From Mesaphorura yosii (taxonomy: Eukaryota; Arthropoda; Collembola; Poduromorpha; Tullbergiidae), in the NCBI GenBank assembly GCA_009869945.1, contig WIXG01000009.1:372001-436000 (forward strand): DNA of 64,000 nt, read 5' to 3'. Of the stretch, positions 1 through 11,900 are shown in pieces. Every line of letters starts with the position of its first letter. Within the stretch, counting starts at the first letter, position 1. Under the pieces are notes generated by a model. It had not been told where the DNA came from. It searched no databases and was given only the letters and a program-made list of their open reading frames with translations. Position numbers and translations under genes: made by a program.

Positions 1-92
1 AATGCAGAGCGCATCGTGTTTTTCTGAGAATTAAAAAATCAATAAGAATTGCAATAATGTTGTAGTATCCAAGGCCCACACCCAAAACTTAC

Positions 93-3000
93 CAACGGTC
101 ATTGAAGGGCCAACTTTATGGAATAAACACTTAGTCATTCTTGGAAAAATGCGAATCATGGGATCCACACGATTGTGTTCATCCTCTTCTGAAAGACGTA
201 AGACCTCAAGTCCAAAGGTGAGGAACTCACCGTCGAAGAACTTGTCCATTAGGAACATCTGACCTGCAAAGGCAATCCAACAATTTGGGAATTTGCACCA
301 CTCTCGGCTAATTTTGCGTGCGTTCATCGTCCAATTTCCTTACCTACAACGTTTCCTAGCGCTAGCACTTCACAAAAGAAGTATCGGTACGCCCACCTGT
401 AACAAGAAGAGTTCTGTAATATTAAAACTGTAGTAAACTTAACATAATGACTGCGGACAGCAATAAATTTAGGTGCGGTGATGAACTGTAGAGAATTATT
501 CGAAGTTATGTCCATATATGATCATACAGCGTCGGCGGGCGCTGATTGGCTGAGGAACGCAATTGTTTGTTTGTTTGGTTGCGACCAAACAATTTCAATT
601 CAAATTGTTTATTATGCAAAATTGCTGGTGCGAAAGATCCTTCAAGTGAATTTCAGCATAAAATTGTCGTGAAAAGTACGTTTTGAGTGAATTCGTGTTT
701 AAAGTGGATCTTCGAAGTATTTTGGGTATTCTGGTTGTCAGCACAGCGTTGTACTGGTAGCCGAGTAGTCAAAGAAGAAATGACTAGTCACAAGGAAGCA
801 CTGAAGAGAGTATTCTCTGGTTTACTAGGAGGATAGAGTGACAGCAGTGAAGACGAAACCCAACCGAAGGAAGAAAGTTGTGCTGAAGAAATTCCTGCAG
901 GAAGTTCATGTCTTGGCTTCACTCACCAGTTGTGGTGCTTGAGATTTTCGTAGAGGTAATCAACTAAAAGCTTCTTTTTCTGCTTCTTCTCCATCTCTGG
1001 GCAGATTCCCACATCCAGGTCCATCATGAGGGCTTGGATCTTGCCACCTTCCCAGTTCTTCCAAAGCCAACGAGGAATGTAGAATAAAATTGCCTGAAAT
1101 AAGTGCGAGAATCCGATTCAATCAAGATAAAGTTGATGGTTGATGGCGCGAGAGCCAAGACAAGACAGGACGGGCGGCTGATTTACGAGGCTTCAACTCT
1201 CGCGCCATTAGACGCGAAAATGGATCTCTCTGAGTATCTGCAATCCCTAATTGCTCTAGATTAATCTAATTCTCCCTGGCAAAAGCTGGTCATTGTGTGC
1301 GAGATGAACCATTACTCCCATTTTTCTTGGAAGCAGGCAAATTACGATCAAATAAATAAAAACGTGCTGCGGACGAAAAGACAATAGCCAAGATGCAAGA
1401 TGCGAAATCACTCTCGCGACTCGCCGCGTTCGCTTTTTAGGGCCCGTGCCAAATTTTTCGACTCGACTTGAAATGGGAGTCGACACGAATTCTTTCGCAC
1501 TAAATTCGCAAACATCGGATTGAATACGTGTTCTGGTGCTTTATAACAGGAAATTTGCATGCTCAGTTAAAATTTAATGAAGTCGTGAATGTAAAACGAG
1601 TTCTATTAATGGGTTGGTATTAACGCAAAGGCAACAGATGAGTTGATGTTGCGAGGCGGCAGTTGATGTGATGCGGCTTCGGCTGTATGCAATCCATGTC
1701 AATCAACATTAATCGTTTTATCCACTTTTAATGTGCTTTGTCGGCCAAATCTACGAAAGTACTGCGAAAACCGAAAGCCACAGCCACCCGAGGGACCTTC
1801 ATTGTGAGTTCCATTCCTTCCTGGTCCTAACATTTGGCGGACGGTGTTGGTGTCACAAAAATGTTTGACAATTCCTTCGTGTAATGAAACGAAATCGGGC
1901 AAAATAAGAAAAATGACGCCTTAATGTATAATGGCCCATGTTGGCGTTCGAGTGAAGTGGAGTGGAGGAGAATGGGACCAGAAGGAATATAACTTAATCG
2001 AAGTCAAGCCAAAGTCAGCCAAAGCCAAGCTGAGTCTCTTCTTTTCTTCGCAGCAGTGATTTATAACTATTTACTTTTTCATTGACTCGTATCGCGAATC
2101 ACGAATCGCGAATCCAAAGAAATTCACTTAAGGCCTGTTGAAGTTGATGATGATTATTTCTGCCAAACTCCTTGCTTGAGCCGAGACAGCAAACAAAGCG
2201 AACAGCGAACAGGAAAAATTGTTTACAAATTGTGTGCGTGGTATTCAGCGGAAAGCTTAAGTAGTAATTGCCCCACTTTCGACTGAATCGAGTCGCGAAT
2301 AAGCTCCAGAGTAATTCATTCTCGTGCCGTGTCTTGCGTCGTCGTAATTGATGTTATTAAAATGTGAGCCAGCTCATGGAACGGCAGGGCACGACAAGGC
2401 GAAAATTGTGATCATTTTCGTAATGATTACGCCCAGAGCCAGACACAAAGAACAAACAGACACAAAGACTGATTGCCCGACGCATTCCTGGGCCGAATTC
2501 AAGTCCGACAGATTGAGATAAGAACGATGTGATGACTGCCTGATTGTCCGCCTGTCTGCCTGCTTCGAGAATTTGAATCATTTCTTCATGACGGAGAATT
2601 TGAAAACCGAGCCTTGCATTTTAACCGAGAAAATGAGCAAAAGGCGACAGAAGATTTACATTCATTTTCATTTGCTTTGCGTCTGCAATCAGGAAATGGC
2701 TGAGTACCGACAGAAAATCACGTCAGCCTGACGCAGAGAAGAAAGGCAAGTGGAGTCAAATACCAAAAAATTTGTGATAAGCGTACACAACGAACGCATG
2801 GTCGATCAGGAGGCAAGCCAAGCTCCGATGTCCTAATAATAAAACGCCAGCACACGGCAATGGTTGAATAGTTTAGTTTTGCAAATTGTTATTATTAAAA
2901 TAAATTCTGTGCAACGCGCGTGTATTCGCGAAGCAGGCAGACAGGCTGAAGCTCGGCATGGCACGGAACAGTAATGTTATGAATCAGAATCGAGCCGTCG

Positions 3001-4737
3001 TGGAGAAGAATATAAGAAAATCCATTGTGAATTGTGAAACGGGGCCCAGCCGATCTTGTATGAATGGAACGTTGCCAAAAGGTTAGCCAACTCTCATGAC
3101 CCATATGCGTCGTGCTTTATTTTGGTATTTTTGTCTGCCACGCTACGCGCAGGCCAACGCAGTGCACACTCGCCTTCGTACTCGTACTCGCGGGATCGGC
3201 GTGCCGTGCCGAGCGATGGCAGGAGGCAAGATAATAGACGAAGAATTAAATGTGTTAGTAGTGAAAAGTGAAATGGGAAGCTCCGTTCGAGCTTGGATGC
3301 TGAAGCTGATCGGACACAATCGAATTACTGCCTGCTTGCTTTGCCTTTGCAGAATTCCGTCTCATCGGACTCATGCTCGCCTTCATCATCAGAATAATGC
3401 TAAAGACCTCAATTTGGATGGTATTTAGTCTTCGCCTTTCGGATCGCAGGAATTCGTCATCAACCACCAACGCAATGCGATTAAGAATTCCGTCCCCATT
3501 CATCGAAACAGGAATCGGTATCTGAGCGGAGCATTGAACATTGAGCATGGATCCAGTTAATTAAGCGTTCTCAGTAGTCACAAGCATTGCGCATCGGCAT
3601 TGCAAGTACAAAACGGAGTCGGATGCTGTTCCGTGGCACGCGGCCATGTGCATTCGCAATGCCCTGCCGTTGCTTTCACTTTCAGTATAGACAAACCATA
3701 AATACCTCCACTGGCAGTGGCGTGGCGGCCATGCGCCATGTGTGCGCACGAGGCGCTCGCGTTTGGCGTTTGGCCTTTTCATTTCACTCCGTTCCGTAAA
3801 TTGTATATATAAACTCTCTCGCATCAGGTGTTCAACTCAGTTCGAAAGCATTGTACGTGGAATGGAACGGAAAGAGGCACACGGCACAGCTCTGATGGAT
3901 TTCGCTTTCGCGTGGTGTACTGACACGTAATTTTTAAGTAAACAAACTTTACCCTGAGCAGATGTAAGTTAACCTATATTATCAAGGTTAGCTGCAGAGT
4001 GCGAGAAACCACACAAATTAAATGCTGGATGAAATGCAACGTGTGTGGATGGCGAATAATTGACAATTCTTTCACCAGGAAATGAGTCTCGTTCTGTCTT
4101 GTCTTGCCTGGACTAGAAAATTCCTTGGGACTCGCGATTGGCGAATTCTGATTCGCATGAGCAAACTCCCTTTTTGTTTTTACATTTTCGGATTTTGGCA
4201 AACGACGTGGCAAGGCAGGCAAGAAATGGGCGAGTTAATCTCAAGAAATTTCGCGTTGGAATTTGGAAAATGTGTGTCGTACCTGAAAGAATAGACAAAA
4301 GCAGACCCACTGATAATATTTATACACTTTGAGCTCCGACTCGTCCCCGTGTCGATCCACTCCGAAGTGCGGCACCTAATCAGGGCGAAAGAGACGAAAT
4401 TAGGCGGGAGGGTGCAAACTTACCAATTCGACTTCGAATTTCCGGGTGACTCGTCTTTCCACGTTCGACTTACGTCTTTGCCGACTTTCTTGAGGAAGGA
4501 CGACCTGACGAGATATGTGTGCATGATCCAGCAGTACGTATTGAGAACATCTTCTGGAATATCCTTCGTGTGGATGCAGTCGATGGGGTTGCCCACGTAT
4601 TGCCGCGTCGTCACGATGAGAGAGAAGGCGAGGAGAATCATCACCGTGAGACTGTAGTGCAGGCGAAATATCGTCGAATCAATTCGCACATGGCTGACTT
4701 TCACCAAATTCTTCAGACCACGAAAAATGTCCAACAT
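93..4737 (-). CDS. shakB: shaking-B-type innexin (partial, C-terminal part beyond left edge)
   Basis: This gene encodes a gap-junction channel subunit, an integral membrane protein of cell contacts. Exons in order of transcription are 4737-4474, 4375-4283, 1093-927, 396-344 and 263-93; all join in frame with GT-AG sites and give the first 249 residues. The start [15 protein letters not shown] and the stretch [24 protein letters not shown] match the insect ShakB neural form as I recall it. The first extracellular loop has cysteines 54 and 69; the innexin signature YYQWV is at 108-112; KNWEGGK, HNWWAYRYF and [14 protein letters not shown] follow. The last visible exon ends after the second-loop motif FPRMTKC with donor GTAAGT at 92, so the fourth membrane span and tail lie outside the window. 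An in-frame ATG at 4878 is rejected because family members start at MLDIFRG. Exon 1 could use a donor at 4423, but only 4473 keeps the frame. Confidence 0.93.
1094..4282 (-). other. large intron of the shakB-type gene
   Basis: This 3.2 kb intron separates the exon ending in CFCLFFQ from the exon starting AILFYIP. No coding exon on the minus strand is seen in it. It carries an antisense core promoter near 3804-3839 (listed separately). In insects shakB is known for alternative first exons, so an intron this size could hold another promoter, but I see no second innexin start here. Confidence 0.6.
3804..3839 (+). promoter_or_regulatory. TATA box plus arthropod initiator, antisense in shakB intron
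   Basis: TATATATAAA at 3804-3813 is followed by TCAGTT with its A at 3839. Counting that A as +1 places TATAAA at -31 to -26, the spacing known for arthropod TATA/Inr promoters. A consensus donor, AGAT then GTAAGT, lies at 3964, so a first exon of about 125 nt (3839-3963) is possible. It contains only a 22-codon ORF (3862-3930). No gene on the plus strand is recognised before the inx7-like gene at 15072, which is one possible target. Confidence 0.5.
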
Positions 4738-6949
4738 TTTTAAGGATTTGTCGCTACATGGTACACGAGCGAGCAAATATTTACACGACCGGCGAGAAGA
4801 AGAGCAGAAACAGAGCGAAAATGAGAAAATGATGACTGTCGGACTCTTTGACCACGTGCACGAAACTCGGCGGCTCACTGCTCCACATTTTTACTGACAA
4901 AATTTTAAGACCCACGACTGGTGAATTGGCGAATCGGCGAATTAGCAAGGTAGATTACGTAAGGCAGTTGAGGTTGCGTTGCACTTGGTCCACTTTCTGA
5001 TTATGCGATACGTTTGCGATACTCAAATCAAGGCAGCAGAATCAAAGGCAGTTGAACAAGACTAAAGTTATCAATGAGCAAATACTTTCTTCGGTCTGTA
5101 ACTTATGTTTGAACACATCGTTTGAATTTCTTGGAAAGTGAAAACGACTTCAACCTTTCGGCGCTCCTGCGCTGACTCACTCATCCATTCTCGTGAAACG
5201 CGTACGCGCTCCTGCTCGTTAGCTCCATTTTCACAGCCACGCGGACACAGACGTCAAATCAACAGATCCACCACACACCGTCACCAGCCAAGCCAAGCCA
5301 CCAGCAGAGCAGCAGACCGACACGCGCTTGTTCCTGTTTTGAAGACTTTTCTCACTCTAAACTACGACTATGATAATTTTTTGCAACTGCTCCTGAATCT
5401 TCTTTTCCGTCTTGGTACATGTTCCGGGAGTTTTTTATAGTTTGGTTACTCTGACTGTGCCAGTGCCAGTGCTCATCTTTAGAATTTGGGTTGTGAGGTA
5501 TTGTACTTGTATTTAGTTTTGGGAGGTGGGACGTACGCGAATCATTACATCAGACAACTCAGACTCCGAGTTCGGTGCCTGGCTTCTGATAGAGGCAATG
5601 AGTAACAGTAACTAGTTACTAGCAAGTAAATAGGATGTATTACGTCTAAGAAAACGGGCATCATCTCATCATTAGTATTTTCTTCTTGTTTCTCGTTTCT
5701 CGGGACTTTACACCTCCTTAAATCTCTGCCGCACGCACGACTGTGCCTCGCCTCGCTTGCAGCACAGAATAAATGCTGAGGCGGGCGGCGGACGACTATG
5801 ATTACGGCAATTTATGCTCCTCATTCCCGAATAAATCTGGTGAAAGATTTGCGATTGGCGATAACGATAAAATACTTCTTTTTATTAGCAAGTACTCAAG
5901 TTCAGAATGTATATGCACGTGCACGTCTAAAATGTAATCAAACAAAGCACAAATCAGTGAAGGAACAAACGTAGGCTAAACTAAAGACATCAAGTTAATG
6001 AACATCAGCATTCAATTTATTGCCTTAAAATTCCATTCCATGTCACACATAAAACAAGTTAACTAACTTATACAATAAAATAAGTTGCTGTTGCTGGTGA
6101 AAGTGAGCAAAGCTTAGGCTTAGTTATTATTGTAACAATGAACTCGATAAATGCAGCTAGCTCAGCGTACAGCGCTAATCTTATCAACAGAATGTACAAC
6201 AATCCCGACTTAGGCTTTGGCTTCTGTCATATCATAAATAATCTGTCGTAGACTTGTTTGAGTTGAGTTTCATTATTGCAAATTGCAATTGCATTAAGAA
6301 CATGAGCATAAATACGTACAAGTTGGCAGAGCTATAATTAACTAGACTATGCAGAATAATGCAGAATTGTGCGTGTCTGACAAATGCTAAATGCATAGAA
6401 TTCAAAGAATTCAAGCTTTCCGCTTCAATTAATTACCCTTTTTATCCAGGCCTCCTCGCTGTCGCTACGCTAGTCTTAATTAATATTGCTAATGCTCTGA
6501 TACACAATTTACGTATCCTTTTCCAAGATAAATGATAAGTGAATCTATTTGAACAGGTTATTGTCTCCAAAGTCTTTCAAGTTTCATTTTCTGCTTCAGA
6601 ATCTTTCGTTCCGTATCGAAAGAGATTCGCCATTCGCAAATCGCTTGCGTGTAAGATCCTAATTTCCAACTCGGCCTTATAAAAATAGTTCGTCATCACT
6701 AAAACGTCTCGTTATCATAAAAGATATGGTCAATCTGAATGGATTCAACTAATTGCAAGAGGAAGACAAAGACAACTTTCAATTTCTTGGACCCTTTCGC
6801 CCGGGCAGCTTGCAATCAGCAATCTGAGTATCAATTATTGCAGAAGTAAACTTAAATACGGTCGTCGGTCGCGGAACCATGTGCTTAGTTTAGTTTAGAT
6901 GCTGCCTTAAAGTAGAGTAGTTAAAATAAACAATCAGCTGACGTCCGCG
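4738..6949. other. intergenic, shakB 5' flank and ogre 3' flank
   Basis: This 2.2 kb between the shakB start and the ogre stop holds no supportable gene. It should contain the shakB promoter and leader and the 3' UTR of ogre. ORFs here are short and lack coding character. Confidence 0.6.
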
Positions 6950-8959
6950 TTACGCCAGTTTAGGGTTGTTTGATATTACTGTGTCGTTTTTCTTCGCAAA
7001 CTCTCCTATCACGTCCCTGTAAATCTGCGGGTCGATGTTCCGCCCAAGCATGTAAAGGAGCCACCAATCTGAAATTGAATACAGACGAAGGATAAAGAAG
7101 CCGGCCAAAGGGTGACAAAAGATGGGTTAGGGCTAGATGGGCCTTACCTCCTACGGACAGCTTTCTCGAGACTGACTCGACGGCATCTTCGGGCACCATC
7201 CGATTGCGAGCGTGCATGAGGCGTGGTCGCAGTCTTGGGCACAGGATGACCGTGATTCTGAACACAAGCACGATTCCGCAGAGGAAGGCCATGATGATGA
7301 ACCAGAACCAGAGGAAGATGTATGTCTTCTCATTCACAATGTTGAGGGGCAGAATACAAATGGCGTCGTGAGTCTCGATTGTTGACGAGGGACCGAATCT
7401 GAGGGAAAAGACAAAGGAATTAAAGGTTATGAATTTGAGTCGATATGTCTCGCAAATGCTAATAAAAGCTAGTCGCTAGAAGGAAATGAATGAGTCTCGT
7501 TCAGGTTTGGCGAATGTACGAGCTTGCGCTCTGAAAGCGTGGGCAGTACGGCGCTACGCGCAAGAGTCCGAAAAACCATGTTTCGGTCTCAGTTTGAAGT
7601 GGAACGAGAAAGGGAGCAGTAATTCTCATATTCTTATCAGTTTAGGTTCTCTAATGCCAGGAACGTTAAATTCAACAGATTTGAGTACTCAATTTTTAGT
7701 TCTGACGCAGATTGCCATTGCCATCCAGGTCACACTTACTTTCTGAACGTGCACTTGGTGACTCGTGGAAAGACATAATTCATGTGATCGTATCTCGCTT
7801 CCTGGTCAATATCATCCAGCGTGAACATTACGTTGAGTCCGTACTTGTGGAAGTCGCCGTCAAAGAACCAATCCATGACAAACATCTGGAAGATGATGTT
7901 CACGAAGCAGAGGGCCTCGCAGAACCAGTAACGAAAGGCGTACGTGTTGTGTTGCTATAAAATGAGGAAGAAATTGACGTCAATCACCTGCATTGCACCT
8001 TCCACGCCACGCTGCATCTAAAGAGCATGGATGGAGCAGACCAGGCGAATTAAGGCGTGACGTGCCGAGTCGAAGGAACTTACGTTCATGTGTTTAATTA
8101 AATACTCAATCAGTATCGACTTCTTCTGGTTTTTTTCCTCTTCTGATCTCAACCCAATGTTAAGGCCGCAGACAATCGTTTTCATCAGACTGTGCTCCCA
8201 AGACTCCCATAGCCACTTGGGGAAGTAGCACATGATTGCCTGGAAGAAGAGTACGAAGCACACCCACTGATAGTACGTGTAGTGCTTCTCCTGATTGGGG
8301 TCGTTGAAATTGTTGGCAACACCAGGATGGGCCACACTCCCGTACGGGCGCTTGAAGGCATCTGCGGATACCCGAAAAGCAACCCATCAGCATCGATCGA
8401 CATAGCACCAACCTAGATTCTCCTTCTGCGCTGTACACTGGCAACAGACTAGCGCTCGAATTCAAGATTCGTCAACTCGTGGAACTTACCTGGCATCGTG
8501 AAAGTTGTCATAATCCAGCTGTGGATTAAATAAGAATATTTATTTAGTTATTCTGGATATTATATATTATCTACTAAATATTAGGAATAAATAATAGTAT
8601 CAGGTATAAATATTGTAATATAAATATAAAGTTATGAGCAATGGACTGTAATTCTGCTGTAATTCACATTACAGCAAAATTAATTAATTAATTATTAGAA
8701 TACGATTATTATTAAGATAATATACGTATACACGTATATATAATTAATATACGTACCAGTACGTATTCACGACATGCTGCGGCACTCCGTCGACAATACA
8801 TCGAATTGGCTGACCCACAAATTGCGTCCATGTGATGATCATAGAGAACGTGATCAAGAGGACCGTCGTGAACGTACAGTGAATACGGAAGATTGGATTG
8901 TCGACGATGATCTCCTGGCGCTTGAAGTAGTCCTTGAGTCCCGAGAGTAAATTAAACAT
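6950..8959 (-). CDS. ogre: innexin 1 / ogre-type innexin
   Basis: This is a complete innexin of 364 residues, a four-pass gap-junction subunit. Exons are 8959-8757, 8518-8490, 8361-8084, 7954-7740, 7398-7148 and 7068-6950, all GT-AG and in frame. The second exon is only 29 nt and encodes WIMTTFTMP. First-loop cysteines are 54 and 68; [12 protein letters not shown] is at 107-118; the second loop has VFPRVTKCTF and [13 protein letters not shown]; the C-terminal hallmark DWWLLYMLGRNIDP is present. Residues such as QFVGQPI, VDGVPQHVVNTYCW and AHPGVANNF resemble Drosophila Ogre (innexin 1) most closely. Length agrees with the family (about 360). It lies on the same strand as shakB, 2.2 kb upstream of that gene's start, and diverges from the inx7-like gene. 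Confidence 0.95.
8519..8756 (-). other. very AT-rich first intron of the ogre gene
   Basis: The intron between coding exons 1 and 2 is almost pure A/T over 8520-8750, with repeated TTAATTAAT and TATA-like runs. The flanking exons are mixed composition. I see no gene or repeat family in it. Confidence 0.7.
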
Positions 8960-11900
8960 TTTGGAGCTGTTGGTTGGATCGACGTCCGGATGAACACAAT
9001 TAAGAGGTTAAAAATTAAAATTAAAAGCTGGAAAAGCTCTTAAAAATCGACCATGCACGGATTCACAGATTTTCACTGCTGGAAAATCGAGGCAAGGGAC
9101 AAACCCACGGAGAATGCAACAATCAGATCGGATTAAGTCACTACGCGCTGCAATAATGAGACTCAAAAGTGGGCGAAGGCAAAAGACTATTGCGTTGAAG
9201 AGATTTAGTCAGAGTCAGATTCCGTCGTCGTCGTCGATCTTCGTGCGTAACTCGCGCAGTACAACTAAAAATTCCAGTTAAGGAAAGGAGTTCATCTCTT
9301 AACTCAATATTCTTGTGCCTTGTTATAAAGGTTTAGGGTAGAAGCCAGTTAAGGCACGACTGGCTCGATGGCTGTGCTGCTGCTGCTGTGGGGAAAATGT
9401 AACCTAACTCTTAACCATTGTACTATTGTCATTCTTCCCTCTTCCACATTCTAGTCTAGCATTAAGCATTTAAGCTTTCAGGCATCTCTAGCAGTCGCAG
9501 AAACAACAAACCCCTCGCTGGCCGAGGCTTCAGTGTTGTCAGATTCAACTGCCAGTGCTTCTGCGGTTACTTGCATTGTGTACTTTAAATGAAATTCACC
9601 CCCTTGCTCAAAATGCGCCTTTACCATAGCCGTAGCCGTAGACGTCTGACGCAGCTAAGCATACAACTTCATAGCTTAGCGAAGTATACAGCAAATGAAG
9701 AAGAAACTGGGTTCGGGATTTCGAATTCTTTTCCTCCCTTATACAGACAACTCAAAGGCAAAAGCAAAAGAAATGTAAAGAAAAACGAAGCTAAGTTAAG
9801 GCCGAGTCGAATTTTACTATCGTTCAAATCGTTCACATGCCACATGCCTAAGTCAAGTCTAGGTTTAAGCTAACTAGCATCTATGTATTGGTATAATCAC
9901 TATCATACCATCACCATCACCGCATTCAACAAGTTGATCGTCGTCACCATCGCATGCATGCTTTGAAGAAGAAACGCAAACGCATGAAGCACGCAGCTCG
10001 GGGAATCTCAGCCAAGCAAGAGGCGCGGCAGCAGCAACAATAAGCTGAGGCTTCATTTCATCCATTGTTGGAGAAATTAAAACCTCCCGAGTCTTATGAC
10101 TGAGACTGTGACTGCGACTTCCTTCGGGCAATCCGCATAACTTATCTGTTTCGTGGTGCGTTCTACGCGTTGTTGCGTTATTGCGTGCTGCGTGGAGGAA
10201 AGCCGAGATTTTTCCCATGAAAGCAAGACGCAACAACTTTGCATTGTTGCAGCATGCCGGCCAAGCGACTACGCACTCTTCGTCGGTTCTCCGCTAAATA
10301 AAGCTAATCTAAGCCAAGCCACTGCAGCCACCGCCTTGCTTGCCTTGCAGTCTACCTCGATAAAATACAAACAATAAACGAACGGAAATGTTAACGAGCA
10401 ATGCAGTTACCTTCGCTGCGCTGCGTAATGGAGTAATGTGACAGCGGATTCACAGATTCGCATTACAGGTCATTCCCTTCGCACTTTTCGCACCGCGTGA
10501 AGTTAGCATACGTTGCGTTTTGCGACTGCGTATTTTGAATCACGGAAGCTAGATCCTCCCAACGCAGGTGAATTGGCAACTGAGTTTGGCCGATTCTCAG
10601 CTTGGTCACACACAGCCATTTTGCTTTGCTTTACTATTTGCTTCACTTCGTGATTATAATCATCAATCCACTCTACTGCTAATCGCTTCGCGATCGAGTG
10701 CATAGTTAATTAGATCGCGATCGGTTGTTGCTCTCATCTCTCGTCGAGTTAGCACAGGTATAGTGTAGTAGTTTTGGCCCACGAATCACGAATCGCGTGA
10801 ATGAAGCGAAAAGCACTTGAGTGAATCTCTTCAGAAGACATTGAACTTTATTTTGAGCTTTACTGCTTTCTGTTTCTTCTAAAAATACAACCAATTTCAG
10901 ATTTTGAACATTCTCTCGGCCCATTTCGATTAATTTCTTCATAAGCCAATGTCTAGTCAAGGCAATGCTTCTTGTCAACCTTGCTGGCTTTTTTTTATTG
11001 TTAACGCAGACGCGTTAAATGCAATTGCAAATGCGACTACAATCCACGCCAGTGAGTCAGGCGACATCCTAAATATTGTTCCATGCGCGTTCCGTGCGCT
11101 TCCATGCTTCGCCATGGCTGGCCGTCATATCAGGAAAATAACATGCTGACGAATTTCCTGCCACTGCGCAAGGCACATGGGCTGCATATACGCACGCGTC
11201 AAGTCCATAAAACGCCTGTTAAAGCAGTAAACATTGCTTTGCCTTGTCACTTGCCACGTTGTTGTTTGCTGTCACACTTTCTGAAGCTAGGCAGACAGGG
11301 CGCTGAAGCTGCTGCGTTAGAAGATAACCACAGAAGGATATGCAAGTTGATGTGAACGTTCTTAAATTAGTCAGCAACGAGTACAAAAGAAATGGCAGAC
11401 GTGAGTAATTTGTTTACTGCTGCTGCACTGAACCGCAGTCAGTTAAGTCTGCATGCGTTCGCTTTGCTTCACTAAATTAATTTTAATAACTACTAATTTA
11501 GTTGCAATTCCGGTGGTTAAAGGATGTTGCCCCGTGCAGAGAATCTGGAGCAAATTGCAAGGCTGTGTTTGCGCTTACGCTGGAATTGAAAATCTTTTAT
11601 TTTGCCGAAGCGTTTTAGGAAATGAGTATAAAAAATCGAAACGGCGCAGCACGGCATTTCCAGATGCAATTTCGTATTTATTTTGAGACTGTGACTCGCA
11701 TCCTTCGAACTTTGAACCAACTTTATTTTGCAAATGAGACGTTTTGTTTTACGTGACTGAGGTCAAGTTCCATAAAATCATAAGTTTACGAGTTTGCAAG
11801 GAAATAGAAAAACTCGTAAACATAAACAGCATGTTGGTTGAAAGTCACGTTTTCCATTGAACGTTGAACTTTGCACTTTTTTCATCACAAAAGTGCAATA

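Noticed and set aside
4424-4473. Donor GTAAGT at 4423 for shakB exon 1
   Set aside because: Using it puts the next exon out of frame; donor 4473 gives VGKD joined to VPHFGVD, as expected for innexins.
4738-4878. Upstream in-frame ATG extending shakB by 47 residues
   Set aside because: The innexin family starts at MLDIFRG; the extension has no similarity to the family and lies in the leader.
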